Positions 51,950 to 60,426 of a stretch of 62,306 nucleotides of DNA are shown piece by piece. The stretch is from Streptomyces ureilyticus (GTDB taxonomy: Bacteria > Actinomycetota > Actinomycetes > Streptomycetales > Streptomycetaceae), in NCBI RefSeq assembly GCF_011045025.1, contig NZ_JAAKZX010000030.1, forward strand, positions 1-62,306. Direction: 5' to 3'. The notes beneath the pieces were generated by a model. That model was not told the origin of the DNA, did no database searches, and saw only the letters and a list, made by a program, of their open reading frames with translations. The number at the start of each line of letters is the position of its first letter. Position 1 is the stretch's first letter. Both the position numbers and the translations under genes were made by a program.

Positions 51950-53878
51950 GTGCCGCTGCTGACCCGCATCACGGGACCGCGCGATCTGGACCGGCTCAGC
52001 CTGGAGCAGCTGGACCAGCTGGCCGAGGAGATCCGGACCTTCCTCGTCGACGCGGTCTCCAAGACCGGCGGCCACCTCGGCCCCAACCTCGGCGTCGTCG
52101 AGCTCACCATCGCTCTGCACCGTGTCTTCGACTCCCCGAAGGACAAGGTGCTGTGGGACACGGGACACCAGTCCTACGTCCACAAGCTCCTCACGGGCCG
52201 TCAGGACTTCTCCAAGCTGAAGATGAAGGGCGGCCTGTCCGGCTACCCCTCGCAGTCCGAGTCCGAGCACGACATCATCGAGAACTCGCACGCCTCCACG
52301 GTCCTCGGCTGGGCCGACGGCCTCGCGAAGGCGAACCAGGTCCTGAACACGGACGACCACGTCGTCGCGGTCATCGGCGACGGCGCCCTCACCGGCGGCA
52401 TGGCCTGGGAGGCGCTCAACAACATCGCCGACGCCAAGGAACGCCCCCTGGTCATCGTCGTCAACGACAACGAGCGTTCGTACGCCCCCACCATCGGCGG
52501 CCTCGCCAACCACCTCGCCACCCTGCGCACGACGGACGGCTACGAGCGCTTCCTGGCCCGGGGGAAGGATCTGCTGGAGCGCACCCCGGTCGTCGGTAAA
52601 CCCCTCTTCGACACCCTGCACGGCGCCAAGAAGGGCCTCAAGGACTTCATCGCCCCGCAGGGCATGTTCGAGGACCTCGGCCTGAAGTACGTCGGCCCCA
52701 TCGACGGCCATGACATCGAGGCCCTGGAATCCGCGCTGGCCCGCGCCAAGCGCTTCGGCGGCCCGGTCATCGTGCACTGCCTCACCGAGAAGGGCCGCGG
52801 CTACCAGCCCGCCCTCCAGGACGAGGCCGACCGCTTCCACGGCATCGGCCCCATCCACCCCGACACGGGCCTGCCGATCAAGGCCTCGGGCGCCGACTGG
52901 ACCTCGGTCTTCGGCGAGGAGATGGTCAAGCTCGGCAAGGAGCGTGAGGACATCGTCGCGATCACCGCGGCGATGCTGCAGCCGGTCGGCCTGAAGAGTT
53001 TCGCGGACACCTTCCCGGACCGCATCTACGACGTCGGCATCGCCGAACAGCACGGCGCCGTCTCCGCCGCGGGCCTGGCGACCGGTGGCCTGCACCCCGT
53101 CTTCGCCGTGTACGCGACGTTCCTCAACCGCGCCTTCGACCAGGTCCTGATGGACGTGGCCCTGCACAAGTGCGGCGTCACCTTCGTCCTCGACCGCGCG
53201 GGCATCACCGGCACCGACGGCGCCTCCCACAACGGCATGTGGGACATGTCGATCCTTCAGGTCGTCCCCGGCCTCAGGCTCGCCGCGCCCCGCGATGCCG
53301 ACCAGGTCCGCGCCCAGCTCCGCGAGGCCGTAGACGTCGATGACGCGCCGACCGTGGTCCGCTTCTCCAAGGGGGCGGTGGGTCCCGCCGTACCCGCTGT
53401 CGGCCGTATCGGTGGCATGGACGTACTGCGCGCGCCCGGCACCGACGCCCCGGACGTCCTCCTCGTCTCCGTCGGCGCGCTCGCGCCCATGTGCCTGGAG
53501 GTCGCCGACCTGCTCGACAAGCAGGGCATCTCCACGACCGTCGTCGACCCGCGCTGGGTCAAGCCCGTCGACGAGGCCATGGCCCCGCTCGCCGAGCAGC
53601 ACCGCGTGGTCGTCACCGTCGAGGACAACTCCCGCGTCGGCGGCGTCGGTTCGACGATCGCGCAGGCCCTGCGCGACGCCGGCGTCGACCTCCCGCTGCG
53701 CGACTTCGGCATCCCGCCTCGGTTCCTCGACCACGCCTCCCGCAAGGAGGTCCTGGCGGAGATCGGCCTGACCGCCCCGGACATCGCCCGCCAGGTCACA
53801 GGGCTGGTCGCCAAGCTCGACGGGCCCGGCGAGCGCCCGACCACCCGCATCGACTCGGCGGAGCCGGCCCGCGACTGA
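51950..53878 (+). CDS. dxs: 1-deoxy-D-xylulose-5-phosphate synthase
   Basis: First enzyme of the MEP isoprenoid pathway: condenses pyruvate and glyceraldehyde-3-phosphate with thiamine diphosphate. 642 residues. N-terminal TPP domain with [13 protein letters not shown] and the cofactor motif [16 protein letters not shown]; central transketolase-like domain with the catalytic region [18 protein letters not shown] and [22 protein letters not shown]-terminal domain from about 490. GTG 51950 follows GCAAGGAG; earlier in-frame starts lie in the terminator. Its neighbour is the xylose importer, but there is no sign of shared transcription. Confidence 0.97.
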   Translation: MPLLTRITGPRDLDRLSLEQLDQLAEEIRTFLVDAVSKTGGHLGPNLGVVELTIALHRVFDSPKDKVLWDTGHQSYVHKLLTGRQDFSKLKMKGGLSGYPSQSESEHDIIENSHASTVLGWADGLAKANQVLNTDDHVVAVIGDGALTGGMAWEALNNIADAKERPLVIVVNDNERSYAPTIGGLANHLATLRTTDGYERFLARGKDLLERTPVVGKPLFDTLHGAKKGLKDFIAPQGMFEDLGLKYVGPIDGHDIEALESALARAKRFGGPVIVHCLTEKGRGYQPALQDEADRFHGIGPIHPDTGLPIKASGADWTSVFGEEMVKLGKEREDIVAITAAMLQPVGLKSFADTFPDRIYDVGIAEQHGAVSAAGLATGGLHPVFAVYATFLNRAFDQVLMDVALHKCGVTFVLDRAGITGTDGASHNGMWDMSILQVVPGLRLAAPRDADQVRAQLREAVDVDDAPTVVRFSKGAVGPAVPAVGRIGGMDVLRAPGTDAPDVLLVSVGALAPMCLEVADLLDKQGISTTVVDPRWVKPVDEAMAPLAEQHRVVVTVEDNSRVGGVGSTIAQALRDAGVDLPLRDFGIPPRFLDHASRKEVLAEIGLTAPDIARQVTGLVAKLDGPGERPTTRIDSAEPARD

Positions 53879-53919
53879 CGGCCACGGGACGGCTCTGAAA
53901 GGGCCGGACGACAGCTCTG

Positions 53920-53965
53920 AACGGGCCGGTTTCACCATCCTTTACGGTGGTGAAACCGGCCCGTT
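53920..53965 (+). terminator. Terminator of dxs gene
   Basis: AACGGGCCGGTTTCACCA (53920-53937) and its exact complement (53948-53965) form an 18-bp stem with a 10-nt loop, the longest perfect stem in the window, 42 bp past the dxs stop. Confidence 0.9.
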
Positions 53966-54048
53966 GGCGTGAAACCGCCCGCGCCGGGATACCCGCACCA
54001 CACCCCCTCTCGGTCATGTCGAGATCGGCAAGTGTGGGAGGTATGTCC

Positions 54049-55575
54049 GTGAGCAGCACACTCTTCAGGACCAAGAAGGTCGAGCAGTCCATCCTCGATA
54101 CCGAGGAGCCGGAACACGCGCTCAAGAAGTCCCTGTCAGCCCTGGATCTGACCGTCTTCGGCGTCGGCGTCATCATCGGCACCGGCATCTTCGTCCTCAC
54201 CGGCACGGTGGCCAGGGACAACGCCGGCCCCTCCGTCGCCCTGGCCTTCGCCGCGGCCGGCGTCGTCTGCGCGCTCGCCGCGCTCTGTTACGCCGAGTTC
54301 GCCTCCACCGTCCCGGTGGCGGGCTCCGCCTACACCTTCTCGTACGCCTCCCTCGGTGAACTGCCCGCCTGGATCATCGGCTGGGACCTGGTCCTGGAGT
54401 TCGCACTGGGCACGGCGGTGGTCGCCGTCGGCTGGTCCGGCTACGTCCAGTCGCTCATGGACAACGCGGGCTGGGAGATGCCCGCGGCGCTCGGCAGCAG
54501 AGAGGGCACCGGCGACTTCGGCTTCGACATCCTCGCCGCCGCCCTCGTCCTGGTGCTCACCGCCATCCTCGTCCTCGGCATGAAGCTCTCCGCGCGGATC
54601 ACCTCGCTCGTCGTCGCCATCAAGGTGACGGTCGTCCTCGTCGTGATCATCGCGGGCGCCTTCTTCATCAAGGGCGCCAACTACGACCCGTTCATCCCGA
54701 AGGCACAGGACGTGCCGCCGGGCGAGAGCCTCCAAGCCCCGCTGATCCAACTCATCTTCGGCTGGGCGCCCTCCAACTTCGGCGTGATGGGCATCTTCAC
54801 CGCCGCCTCCGTGGTCTTTTTCGCCTTCATCGGCTTCGACGTCGTGGCGACCGCCGCCGAGGAGACCAGGAACCCGCAGCGCGACATGCCGCGCGGCATC
54901 CTCGGCTCCCTCCTCATCTGTACGGCCCTGTATGTCGCCGTGTCGATCGTCGTGACCGGCATGCAGCACTACAGCGACCTGTCCGTCGACGCCCCGCTCG
55001 CCGACGCCTTCAAGGCCACCGGACATCCCTGGTACGCGGGCTTCATCAGCTTCGGCGCCGCGGTCGGCCTGACGACGGTCTGCATGATCCTTCTGCTGGG
55101 GCAGACCCGTGTCTTCTTCGCGATGAGCCGCGACGGACTGCTGCCCCGCTTCTTCTCGCGCGTTCACCCCCGCTTCAAGACCCCGCACCGGCCGACCATC
55201 CTGCTCGGCGTGGTCATCGCGGTCCTCGCGGGCTTCACCCCGTTGAACGAACTCGCCGCACTGGTCAACATCGGCACCCTGTTCGCCTTCGTGGTCGTCG
55301 CGATCGGCGTCCTCATCCTCCGCAGGACACGCCCCGACCTGCACCGGGCCTTCCGCACCCCCTGGGTGCCGGTCATCCCGATCCTGTCGGTGTGCGCCTC
55401 GCTGTGGCTGATGCTGAGCCTGCCTGCCGAGACCTGGGTGCGGTTCGGCATCTGGATGGCGGCCGGTTTCCTCGTGTACTTCCTCTACGGCCGTACGCAC
55501 AGCCGCCTCGGCAAGGAAAGGGAAACCGCGGTCGACGACGTCCTCAAGCCGCCGCCGAACGGCGAGACTCCGTAG
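54049..55575 (+). CDS. Cationic/neutral amino acid permease (APC superfamily)
   Basis: About 508 residues with 12-14 membrane helices. APC signature near the start: LSALDLTVFGVGVIIGTGIFVLTGTVARDNAGP; PVAGSAYTFSYASLGELPAWIIGWDLVLEFALG matches the CAT/YfnA group; and FFAFIGFDVVATAAEETRNPQRDMPRGI near 260-290 is the conserved second motif. GTG 54049 is chosen with GGGAGG 7 nt upstream; ATG 54043 is only 1 nt from that site. Probable H+-linked amino acid uptake; substrate not predictable. Confidence 0.9.
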   Translation: MSSTLFRTKKVEQSILDTEEPEHALKKSLSALDLTVFGVGVIIGTGIFVLTGTVARDNAGPSVALAFAAAGVVCALAALCYAEFASTVPVAGSAYTFSYASLGELPAWIIGWDLVLEFALGTAVVAVGWSGYVQSLMDNAGWEMPAALGSREGTGDFGFDILAAALVLVLTAILVLGMKLSARITSLVVAIKVTVVLVVIIAGAFFIKGANYDPFIPKAQDVPPGESLQAPLIQLIFGWAPSNFGVMGIFTAASVVFFAFIGFDVVATAAEETRNPQRDMPRGILGSLLICTALYVAVSIVVTGMQHYSDLSVDAPLADAFKATGHPWYAGFISFGAAVGLTTVCMILLLGQTRVFFAMSRDGLLPRFFSRVHPRFKTPHRPTILLGVVIAVLAGFTPLNELAALVNIGTLFAFVVVAIGVLILRRTRPDLHRAFRTPWVPVIPILSVCASLWLMLSLPAETWVRFGIWMAAGFLVYFLYGRTHSRLGKERETAVDDVLKPPPNGETP

Positions 55576-55612
55576 GCGCGCACGTGCGTAGACGTGTCGG
55601 GGCGTGGACGGC

Positions 55613-55714
55613 GGTCAGGGACAGCAGGCCGGTCAGGGACAGCAGGCCGGTCAGGGACAGCAGGCCGGTCAGGGACGGCAGGCGGGTCAGGGACGGCAGG
55701 CGGGTCAGGGGCGG
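55613..55714. repeat. 18-bp tandem repeat, 5 full copies plus part
   Basis: Units GGTCAGGGACAGCAGGCC (three copies, 55613-55666) then GGTCAGGGACGGCAGGCG (two copies, 55667-55702) and a partial unit to 55714. The array fills the space between the permease and the NYN gene, and the partial unit supplies the stop codon of the latter (TCA at 55705-55707). Confidence 0.95.
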
Positions 55715-56079
55715 ACGGTTCGCGGTCCGGTGACCTCCGCCCCCAACGCGCCCACCCTGTCCCGTAGTTCGCGGTCGGCCGTGACCACCAGGCAGCGGCG
55801 CCCCGCGGCCTCGGCGGCCAACTCCACGATGCGGTCGTCGCCGCTGCCGGGCGCCGAGTCGACCCGTACACCCGCAACGGACGACACACCGCGGGCGGCA
55901 CCCTCGACCACGAGCACCACCTCCAGGGGACCCGGGAAGGCGGGCAGTCCTTCGTCGGCGTACGGCACCAGCAAGTCCCGTAGCCGCTCGGCCGCCCCGC
56001 GACGATCCCGCCACCAGCCGTCCGGAACCGAGCCAACCACGTTCGCGGCGTCGACGATCATGAGGAGAGGGGCGCTCAT
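55705..56079 (-). CDS. NYN/PIN-like small RNase-fold protein
   Basis: 124 residues. Acidic motifs fit the NYN/PIN nuclease fold: MIVDAANVVGSVPDGWWRDR at the N-terminus (DAxN signature), GSGDDRIVELAAEAAG near 78 and CLVVTADRELRDRVGALGAEV near 96. Such proteins cleave RNA using Mg2+. ATG 56079. The last residues and stop codon lie in a tandem repeat array, so the C-terminus may vary among strains. Partner and substrate unknown. Confidence 0.78.
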   Translation of the reverse strand: MSAPLLMIVDAANVVGSVPDGWWRDRRGAAERLRDLLVPYADEGLPAFPGPLEVVLVVEGAARGVSSVAGVRVDSAPGSGDDRIVELAAEAAGRRCLVVTADRELRDRVGALGAEVTGPRTVRP

Positions 56080-56136
56080 GAGGCCAGGGTCGCACGGAGC
56101 CGTCCTGGTGGGCCCGACTAGAGTGGGGGAGTGTCG

Positions 56137-57168
56137 ATGGTCCGTACAGTGAACGGTTCCTGGCTCATACGCGGCCGGGACGGCCGGCTCAGCGCTTACG
56201 CTCCGCGGGACGAGGCGGTCTGGTGCTGGGCCCAGCGAACCCCGGGCGGTTCGTGGATCGCGCCCCGCACGGTGGGCGGCGACCAGCGTCTGCATCCCGT
56301 GCTCGCCGTGGGTCAGGGAGCCGACGGTTACGCCCACCTGGTGGCCTGGCGTCCCACCGGCCCGCAGGAGGCGGGGCTCGTCCACACCACGCACTTCCGC
56401 CCGCATCTCGCCGCGCTCGACTGGAACCGGCTCGGGCACCCCAACAAGGCCGGGGCACAGACCGGCGTTCCGGCCGTCGCGGTCGACGCGGAGGGCCGCG
56501 CCCATGTCTTCGTGCCGAACGCCGGGGGCGGCGTCAGCATGCGTGGCCAGAAGGAGCGCGGCGGCTGGGGCCCGTGGCGCGATCTGAAGGGCCGTGAGGT
56601 GGAGGGCGAACTGGCCGCCGTGACAAGGCTGTCGGGCCGCGTCGAGCTGTACGCGACCTCGCCGGCAGGGATCCTGCGCTGGACACAGGCGGGCTCCGGC
56701 CACATACCCGCGCTCGACGACGAGCCCCTGAAGGCTTCGGCCCGCCCCGGCACGTTGCGGGCCCTCGCCACCTCTGAAGACCACGTGACTGTCTTCTTCA
56801 CGGACGAGTCGGACACCCTGTGCGCCTGGCGCCCCGGCACCGAACCCGTCCCGCTCCTCCCCTGCGCGGGCCCCGGCCCCGTCTCCGCCATACGCTTCAC
56901 CCTCGACGAGGTCGACTGCACCCTCCTCGCCCAACGCTCCAGAAGCGGCCGAGTCGCCTTCGCCGCCTACCCGACCGAGCAGGAGTCCGCGGGCGCCTGG
57001 TGGACGGAGTCGGGGCCCCAATTGCCCGCGGACACACAGATTTCGCTGACCAAGGATCACCAGGGCCACCTGGTGGCGGCCACGCTCCAGCGGGGCACTG
57101 GGGAGCTGCTGATGAGCCGCAGGAAGGACGAGCCGGGTCTGGCACTGGCGGCCTGGCACAAGGTCTGA
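56137..57168 (+). CDS. Hypothetical beta-propeller-like protein
   Basis: About 343 residues without signal peptide or membrane segment. Repeating units of about 50 residues with a W/G-rich pattern (WLIRGRDGRLSAYAPRDEAVWCWAQRTPGGSW; GVPAVAVDAEGRAHVFVPNAGGGVSMRGQ; LAAVTRLSGRVELYATSPAGILRW; LRALATSEDHVTVFFTDESDTLCAWR) resemble the PLL-like/tachylectin beta-propellers found in Streptomyces. Starts GTG 56131 or ATG 56137; GGGGA spacing favours the latter. Possibly carbohydrate binding; function unknown. Four 16-bp tandem repeats follow directly. Confidence 0.72.
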   Translation: MVRTVNGSWLIRGRDGRLSAYAPRDEAVWCWAQRTPGGSWIAPRTVGGDQRLHPVLAVGQGADGYAHLVAWRPTGPQEAGLVHTTHFRPHLAALDWNRLGHPNKAGAQTGVPAVAVDAEGRAHVFVPNAGGGVSMRGQKERGGWGPWRDLKGREVEGELAAVTRLSGRVELYATSPAGILRWTQAGSGHIPALDDEPLKASARPGTLRALATSEDHVTVFFTDESDTLCAWRPGTEPVPLLPCAGPGPVSAIRFTLDEVDCTLLAQRSRSGRVAFAAYPTEQESAGAWWTESGPQLPADTQISLTKDHQGHLVAATLQRGTGELLMSRRKDEPGLALAAWHKV

Positions 57169-57172
57169 AGGG

Positions 57173-57236
57173 CCCGTCAGGAATCCGACCCGTCAGGAAT
57201 CCGACCCGTCAGGAATCCGACCCGTCAGGAATCCGA
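57173..57236. repeat. 16-bp tandem repeat, four perfect copies
   Basis: CCCGTCAGGAATCCGA repeated four times without error, starting 5 bp after the stop codon of the preceding gene. Perfect identity implies recent expansion. Confidence 0.97.
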
Positions 57237-57396
57237 ACGCAGCCCGCGGGCTGAGGGTGCGCCGTCGGCTGTCACCGGCGGTGGGCAGTCCGCTCGGGCC
57301 GTGGCGGTGAGGATGGCCTGCGGGCGTCCAGTGCGCGATGATCAGCCGCGTACGTCCCGCATCGGACGTACATTCGATACGAACAGGGGAGGATGC

Positions 57397-58086
57397 ATGC
57401 CACTGGCACGCAGATTGTTCTTGGGGGGCTTCACGGCGGGGGCGGTGACCGTGGTCGCCGGCGGTACGGAAGCGGTGGCGGTCGGCGAATACACGGACTA
57501 CACGGCGCCGGCCAACTTCCTCAGCACCTCGACGACGGCCCACACCGTCACCATCAACCAGAAGGCGACGTCGGGGGAGGCGGTGGCACTGAACGTGACC
57601 TCGGCCAACCCGGACACCTCGGCCATGTACCTGAGCGGCAAGGAGACCACCCGGGGGACGCTGAAGATCTCCCACAACGGGTACGCCGACGGCTCCGACG
57701 CGAGCGCCTCCGCCCTGTCGATCGACCTCAAGGCCAGCGGTACCGCCTCTCAGGGCATCTTCCTGACCGCGACCGACGGCCCGACCAAGGGCGCCCTGCT
57801 GGTCCTGCGCAACAACGCCGGCCGGGACGACTTCGTGGTCAAGGGCACCGGCCGGACCGGTATCGGCATCGCCCGTGGCGCCACGCCGCAGTCGCAGCTC
57901 CACGTGGTCCAGTCGGCCGGCGCCCCGTCCGCACTGCTCGCCGAGGGCTCGGTGCGGCTCGCGGACGTCGAGTCGGCGCCGATCAACGCGCCCGCCTCGG
58001 CCGGCGGCGGCTCGCTCTACGCCCAGAACGGCGCCCTGTACTGGAAGGGCGGCAACGGCACCGTCACCCAGGTCGCGCCGGCGTAA
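57397..58086 (+). CDS. Phage tail-fibre-like exported protein
   Basis: 229 residues. A twin-arginine-like N-terminus (ARRLFLGGFTAGAVTVVAGG) suggests Tat export. The rest is Gly/Ser/Thr-rich beta structure, with FVVKGTGRTGIGIARGATPQSQLHV and a C-terminal GGGSLYAQNGALYWKGGNGTVTQVAPA-type end (split here as GGGSLYAQNGALYWKG then GNGTVTQVAPA) that strongly resembles ends of phage tail fibre/minor tail proteins. ATG 57397 follows GGGGAGG. Read together with the small coiled-coil gene 11 bp downstream, it looks like a domesticated tail-fibre tip, now exported. I see no other phage genes nearby. Confidence 0.7.
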   Translation: MPLARRLFLGGFTAGAVTVVAGGTEAVAVGEYTDYTAPANFLSTSTTAHTVTINQKATSGEAVALNVTSANPDTSAMYLSGKETTRGTLKISHNGYADGSDASASALSIDLKASGTASQGIFLTATDGPTKGALLVLRNNAGRDDFVVKGTGRTGIGIARGATPQSQLHVVQSAGAPSALLAEGSVRLADVESAPINAPASAGGGSLYAQNGALYWKGGNGTVTQVAPA

Positions 58087-58097
58087 AGGGCGTTGAG

Positions 58098-58244
58098 ATG
58101 CAACTGACTCCCGAAGAACTCGTCGCCGAGTTCCACGACGCCGTCATGGAGCTGTACTTCGCCCGCAAGCGCATCGCCGTCCTGGAGGCGGAGAACGCCG
58201 AGCTGAGGGCCAGGCTGGAAGCCGCGGCACAGACCGACGCATGA
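58098..58244 (+). CDS. 48-residue coiled-coil protein
   Basis: Encodes MQLTPEELVAEFHDAVMELY, then a heptad-rich FARKRIAVLEAENAELRARL and a short tail. The leucine/alanine heptads predict a coiled coil. Starting 11 bp after the tail-fibre-like gene, with only a weak GGG before the ATG, it is probably in the same transcript. Similar short ORFs follow tail-fibre genes in actinophages. Function unknown. Confidence 0.6.
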   Translation: MQLTPEELVAEFHDAVMELYFARKRIAVLEAENAELRARLEAAAQTDA

Positions 58245-58283
58245 CTGAGGGCCTCCGCCGTGGTCCGTGGCGGAGGCCCTCAG
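58245..58283. terminator. Bidirectional terminator
   Basis: CTGAGGGCCTCCGCC (58245-58259) pairs perfectly with GGCGGAGGCCCTCAG (58269-58283), 9-nt loop, between the converging coiled-coil and fadB genes. Confidence 0.9.
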
Positions 58284-58296
58284 TCGCGTCAACTGG

Positions 58297-60426
58297 TTAC
58301 GCCGGGACGCTCGCGACGCCCGGCTCCAGGAACTTCTTCCCGTTCACGCGCTCGGAGACGCCCTCCCGGTCCAGGTAGGGAGTGATCCCGCCCAGGTGGA
58401 AGGGCCAGCCGGCGCCCGTGATCAGGCACAGGTCGATGTCCTGGGCCTCGGCGACGACACCCTCGTCGAGCATGATGCCGATCTCCTGGGCCACCGCGTC
58501 CAGGACGCGGGCGCGAACCTGGTCCTCCGTCAGAACGCTGTCGCCCTGCTTCAGCAGCGCGGCGACCTCCGGGTCCAGCTCCGGCTTCCCGGAGTCGTAC
58601 ACGTAGAAGCCACGCTTGCCCGCCTCGACGACCGACTTGAGGTTCGGGGAGACCGTGAAGCGGTCCGGGAACGCCTTGTTGAGCGTCTCGGAGACGTGCA
58701 GACCGATCGCCGGGCCGACCAGCTCAAGGAGGACCAGCGGTGACATCGGCAGGCCCAGCGGCTCGACGGCCTTCTCCGCCACGTCCACGGGAGTGCCCTC
58801 GTCGATGACGTTCTGGATCTCGCCCATGAAGCGCGTGAGGATGCGGTTCACGACGAACGCCGGGGCGTCCTTGACCAGAACCGCGGTCTTCTTCAGCTTC
58901 TTGGCGACGGCGAAGGCAGTGGCCAGCGAGGCGTCGTCCGTCTGCTCGCCGCGCACGATCTCCAGGAGCGGCAGCACCGCGACCGGGTTGAAGAAGTGGA
59001 AGCCCACGACCCGCTCGGGGTTCTTGAGCTTCGACGCCATCTCCGACACCGACAGCGAGGAGGTGTTGGTGGCGAAGATCGCGTGCGCCGGAGCGACCGC
59101 CTCGACCTCCGCGAACACCTGCTGCTTGACGCCGATCTCCTCGAAGACGGCCTCGATGACGAAGTCCGCGTCGGAGAAGCCCTCGGCCTTGTCGAGGACA
59201 CCGGTGACCAGGGCCTTCAGCCGGTTGGCCTTGTCCTGGTTGATACGGCCCTTGCCGAGCAGCTTGTCGATCTCGGCGTGGACGTAACCGACACCCTTGT
59301 CGACGCGCTCCTGGTCGATGTCGGTCAGCACGACCGGCACCTCCAGGCGGCGCAGGAACAGCAGGGCGAGCTGCGAGGCCATGAGGCCCGCGCCCACGAC
59401 GCCCACCTTGGTGACCGGACGCGCCAGGTTCTTGTCCGGGGCGCCGGCGGGACGCTTGCCGCGCTTCTGGACCAGGTTGAACGCGTAGATACCGGCGCGC
59501 AGTTCGCCACCCATGATCAGGTCGGCGAGAGCCACGTCCTCGGCGTCGTACCCCTGCTGGAGATCGCCGTTCTTGGCGCGGGCGATGATGTCCAGCGCCC
59601 GGTACGCGGCCGGGGCCGCCCCGTGCACCTTGCTGTCCGCGATGAAGCGGCCCTTGGCGACGGCCTGGTCCCAGGCCTCACCGCGGTCGATGACCGGGCG
59701 GTCCACGACGATCTCGCCCTTGAGGACGGAGGCCGTCCACAGCAGCGACTGCTCCAGGAAGTCCGCGCCCTCGAAGATCGCGTCCGCGATGCCGAGGTCG
59801 TAGACCTGCTGGCCCTTGAGCTGCTTGTTCTGGTTGAGCGAGTTCTCGATGATCACCGAGACGGCCTTGTCCGCGCCGATGAGGTTCGGCAGCAGCGCGC
59901 AGCCGCCCCAGCCGGGGACCAGGCCGAGGAAGACCTCGGGGAGGGAGAAGGCCGGGATCGCCTTCGACACCGTGCGGTACTTGCAGTGCAGGCCGACCTC
60001 GACGCCGCCGCCCATCGCCGCACCGTTGTAGTACGCGAAGGTCGGCACCGCCAGCGCGGCCAGGCGCTTGAAGACCTCGTGGCCGCCCTTGCCGATGGCC
60101 AGCGCGTCGTCGTGCTTCTTGAGCAGCTCTACGCCCTTGAGGTCCGCGCCGACCGCGAAGATGAACGGCTTGCCGGTGATGCCGACACCGACGATCTCGC
60201 CGGCCGCGGAATCCCGCTCGACCTGGTCGATGGCGGCGTCGAGGTTCGCCAGCGACTGCGGTCCGAAGGTGGTCGGCTTGGTGTGGTCCAGGCCGTTGTC
60301 AAGGGTGATGAGCGCGAAGCGCCCCGCGCCGAAGGGCAGGTCGAAGTGGCGTACGTGCGCCTGGGTCACGACCTCGTCGGGGAACAGCTCGGCCGCGCCC
60401 TTCAAAAGCTCAGCGGTGGTGCTCAC
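58297..60426 (-). CDS. fadB: Fatty acid oxidation multifunctional protein (enoyl-CoA hydratase/3-hydroxyacyl-CoA dehydrogenase)
   Basis: 709 residues. N-terminal crotonase domain with KPFIFAVGADLKGVELL and NGAAMGGGVEVGLHCKYRTVS; from about 335 a Rossmann NAD domain VGVVGAGLMASQLALLFLRR and the HADH signature IFATNTSSLSVSEMA, VVGFHFFNPVAVLPLLEIV; two C-terminal HADH helical domains (NRILTRFMGEIQNVIDEG, KRGFYVYDSGKPELD). Catalyses hydration and NAD-dependent oxidation of acyl-CoA in beta-oxidation. GTG 60426 overlaps the fadA stop (GTGA), so the pair is coupled. Strong terminator downstream. Confidence 0.95.
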   Translation of the reverse strand: MSTTAELLKGAAELFPDEVVTQAHVRHFDLPFGAGRFALITLDNGLDHTKPTTFGPQSLANLDAAIDQVERDSAAGEIVGVGITGKPFIFAVGADLKGVELLKKHDDALAIGKGGHEVFKRLAALAVPTFAYYNGAAMGGGVEVGLHCKYRTVSKAIPAFSLPEVFLGLVPGWGGCALLPNLIGADKAVSVIIENSLNQNKQLKGQQVYDLGIADAIFEGADFLEQSLLWTASVLKGEIVVDRPVIDRGEAWDQAVAKGRFIADSKVHGAAPAAYRALDIIARAKNGDLQQGYDAEDVALADLIMGGELRAGIYAFNLVQKRGKRPAGAPDKNLARPVTKVGVVGAGLMASQLALLFLRRLEVPVVLTDIDQERVDKGVGYVHAEIDKLLGKGRINQDKANRLKALVTGVLDKAEGFSDADFVIEAVFEEIGVKQQVFAEVEAVAPAHAIFATNTSSLSVSEMASKLKNPERVVGFHFFNPVAVLPLLEIVRGEQTDDASLATAFAVAKKLKKTAVLVKDAPAFVVNRILTRFMGEIQNVIDEGTPVDVAEKAVEPLGLPMSPLVLLELVGPAIGLHVSETLNKAFPDRFTVSPNLKSVVEAGKRGFYVYDSGKPELDPEVAALLKQGDSVLTEDQVRARVLDAVAQEIGIMLDEGVVAEAQDIDLCLITGAGWPFHLGGITPYLDREGVSERVNGKKFLEPGVASVPA

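Noticed and set aside
50054..53938. 1294-codon minus-strand open frame across xylG, xylH and dxs
   Set aside because: Spans three well-supported plus-strand genes and their terminator; low-complexity composition; no motif.
55613..57236. CRISPR-like arrays
   Set aside because: The two repeat tracts are contiguous tandem repeats without spacers, and no cas genes are present.
57397..58244. Prophage
   Set aside because: Only tail-fibre-like and coiled-coil ORFs; no integrase, capsid, terminase or lysis genes, and flanks are ordinary chromosomal genes.
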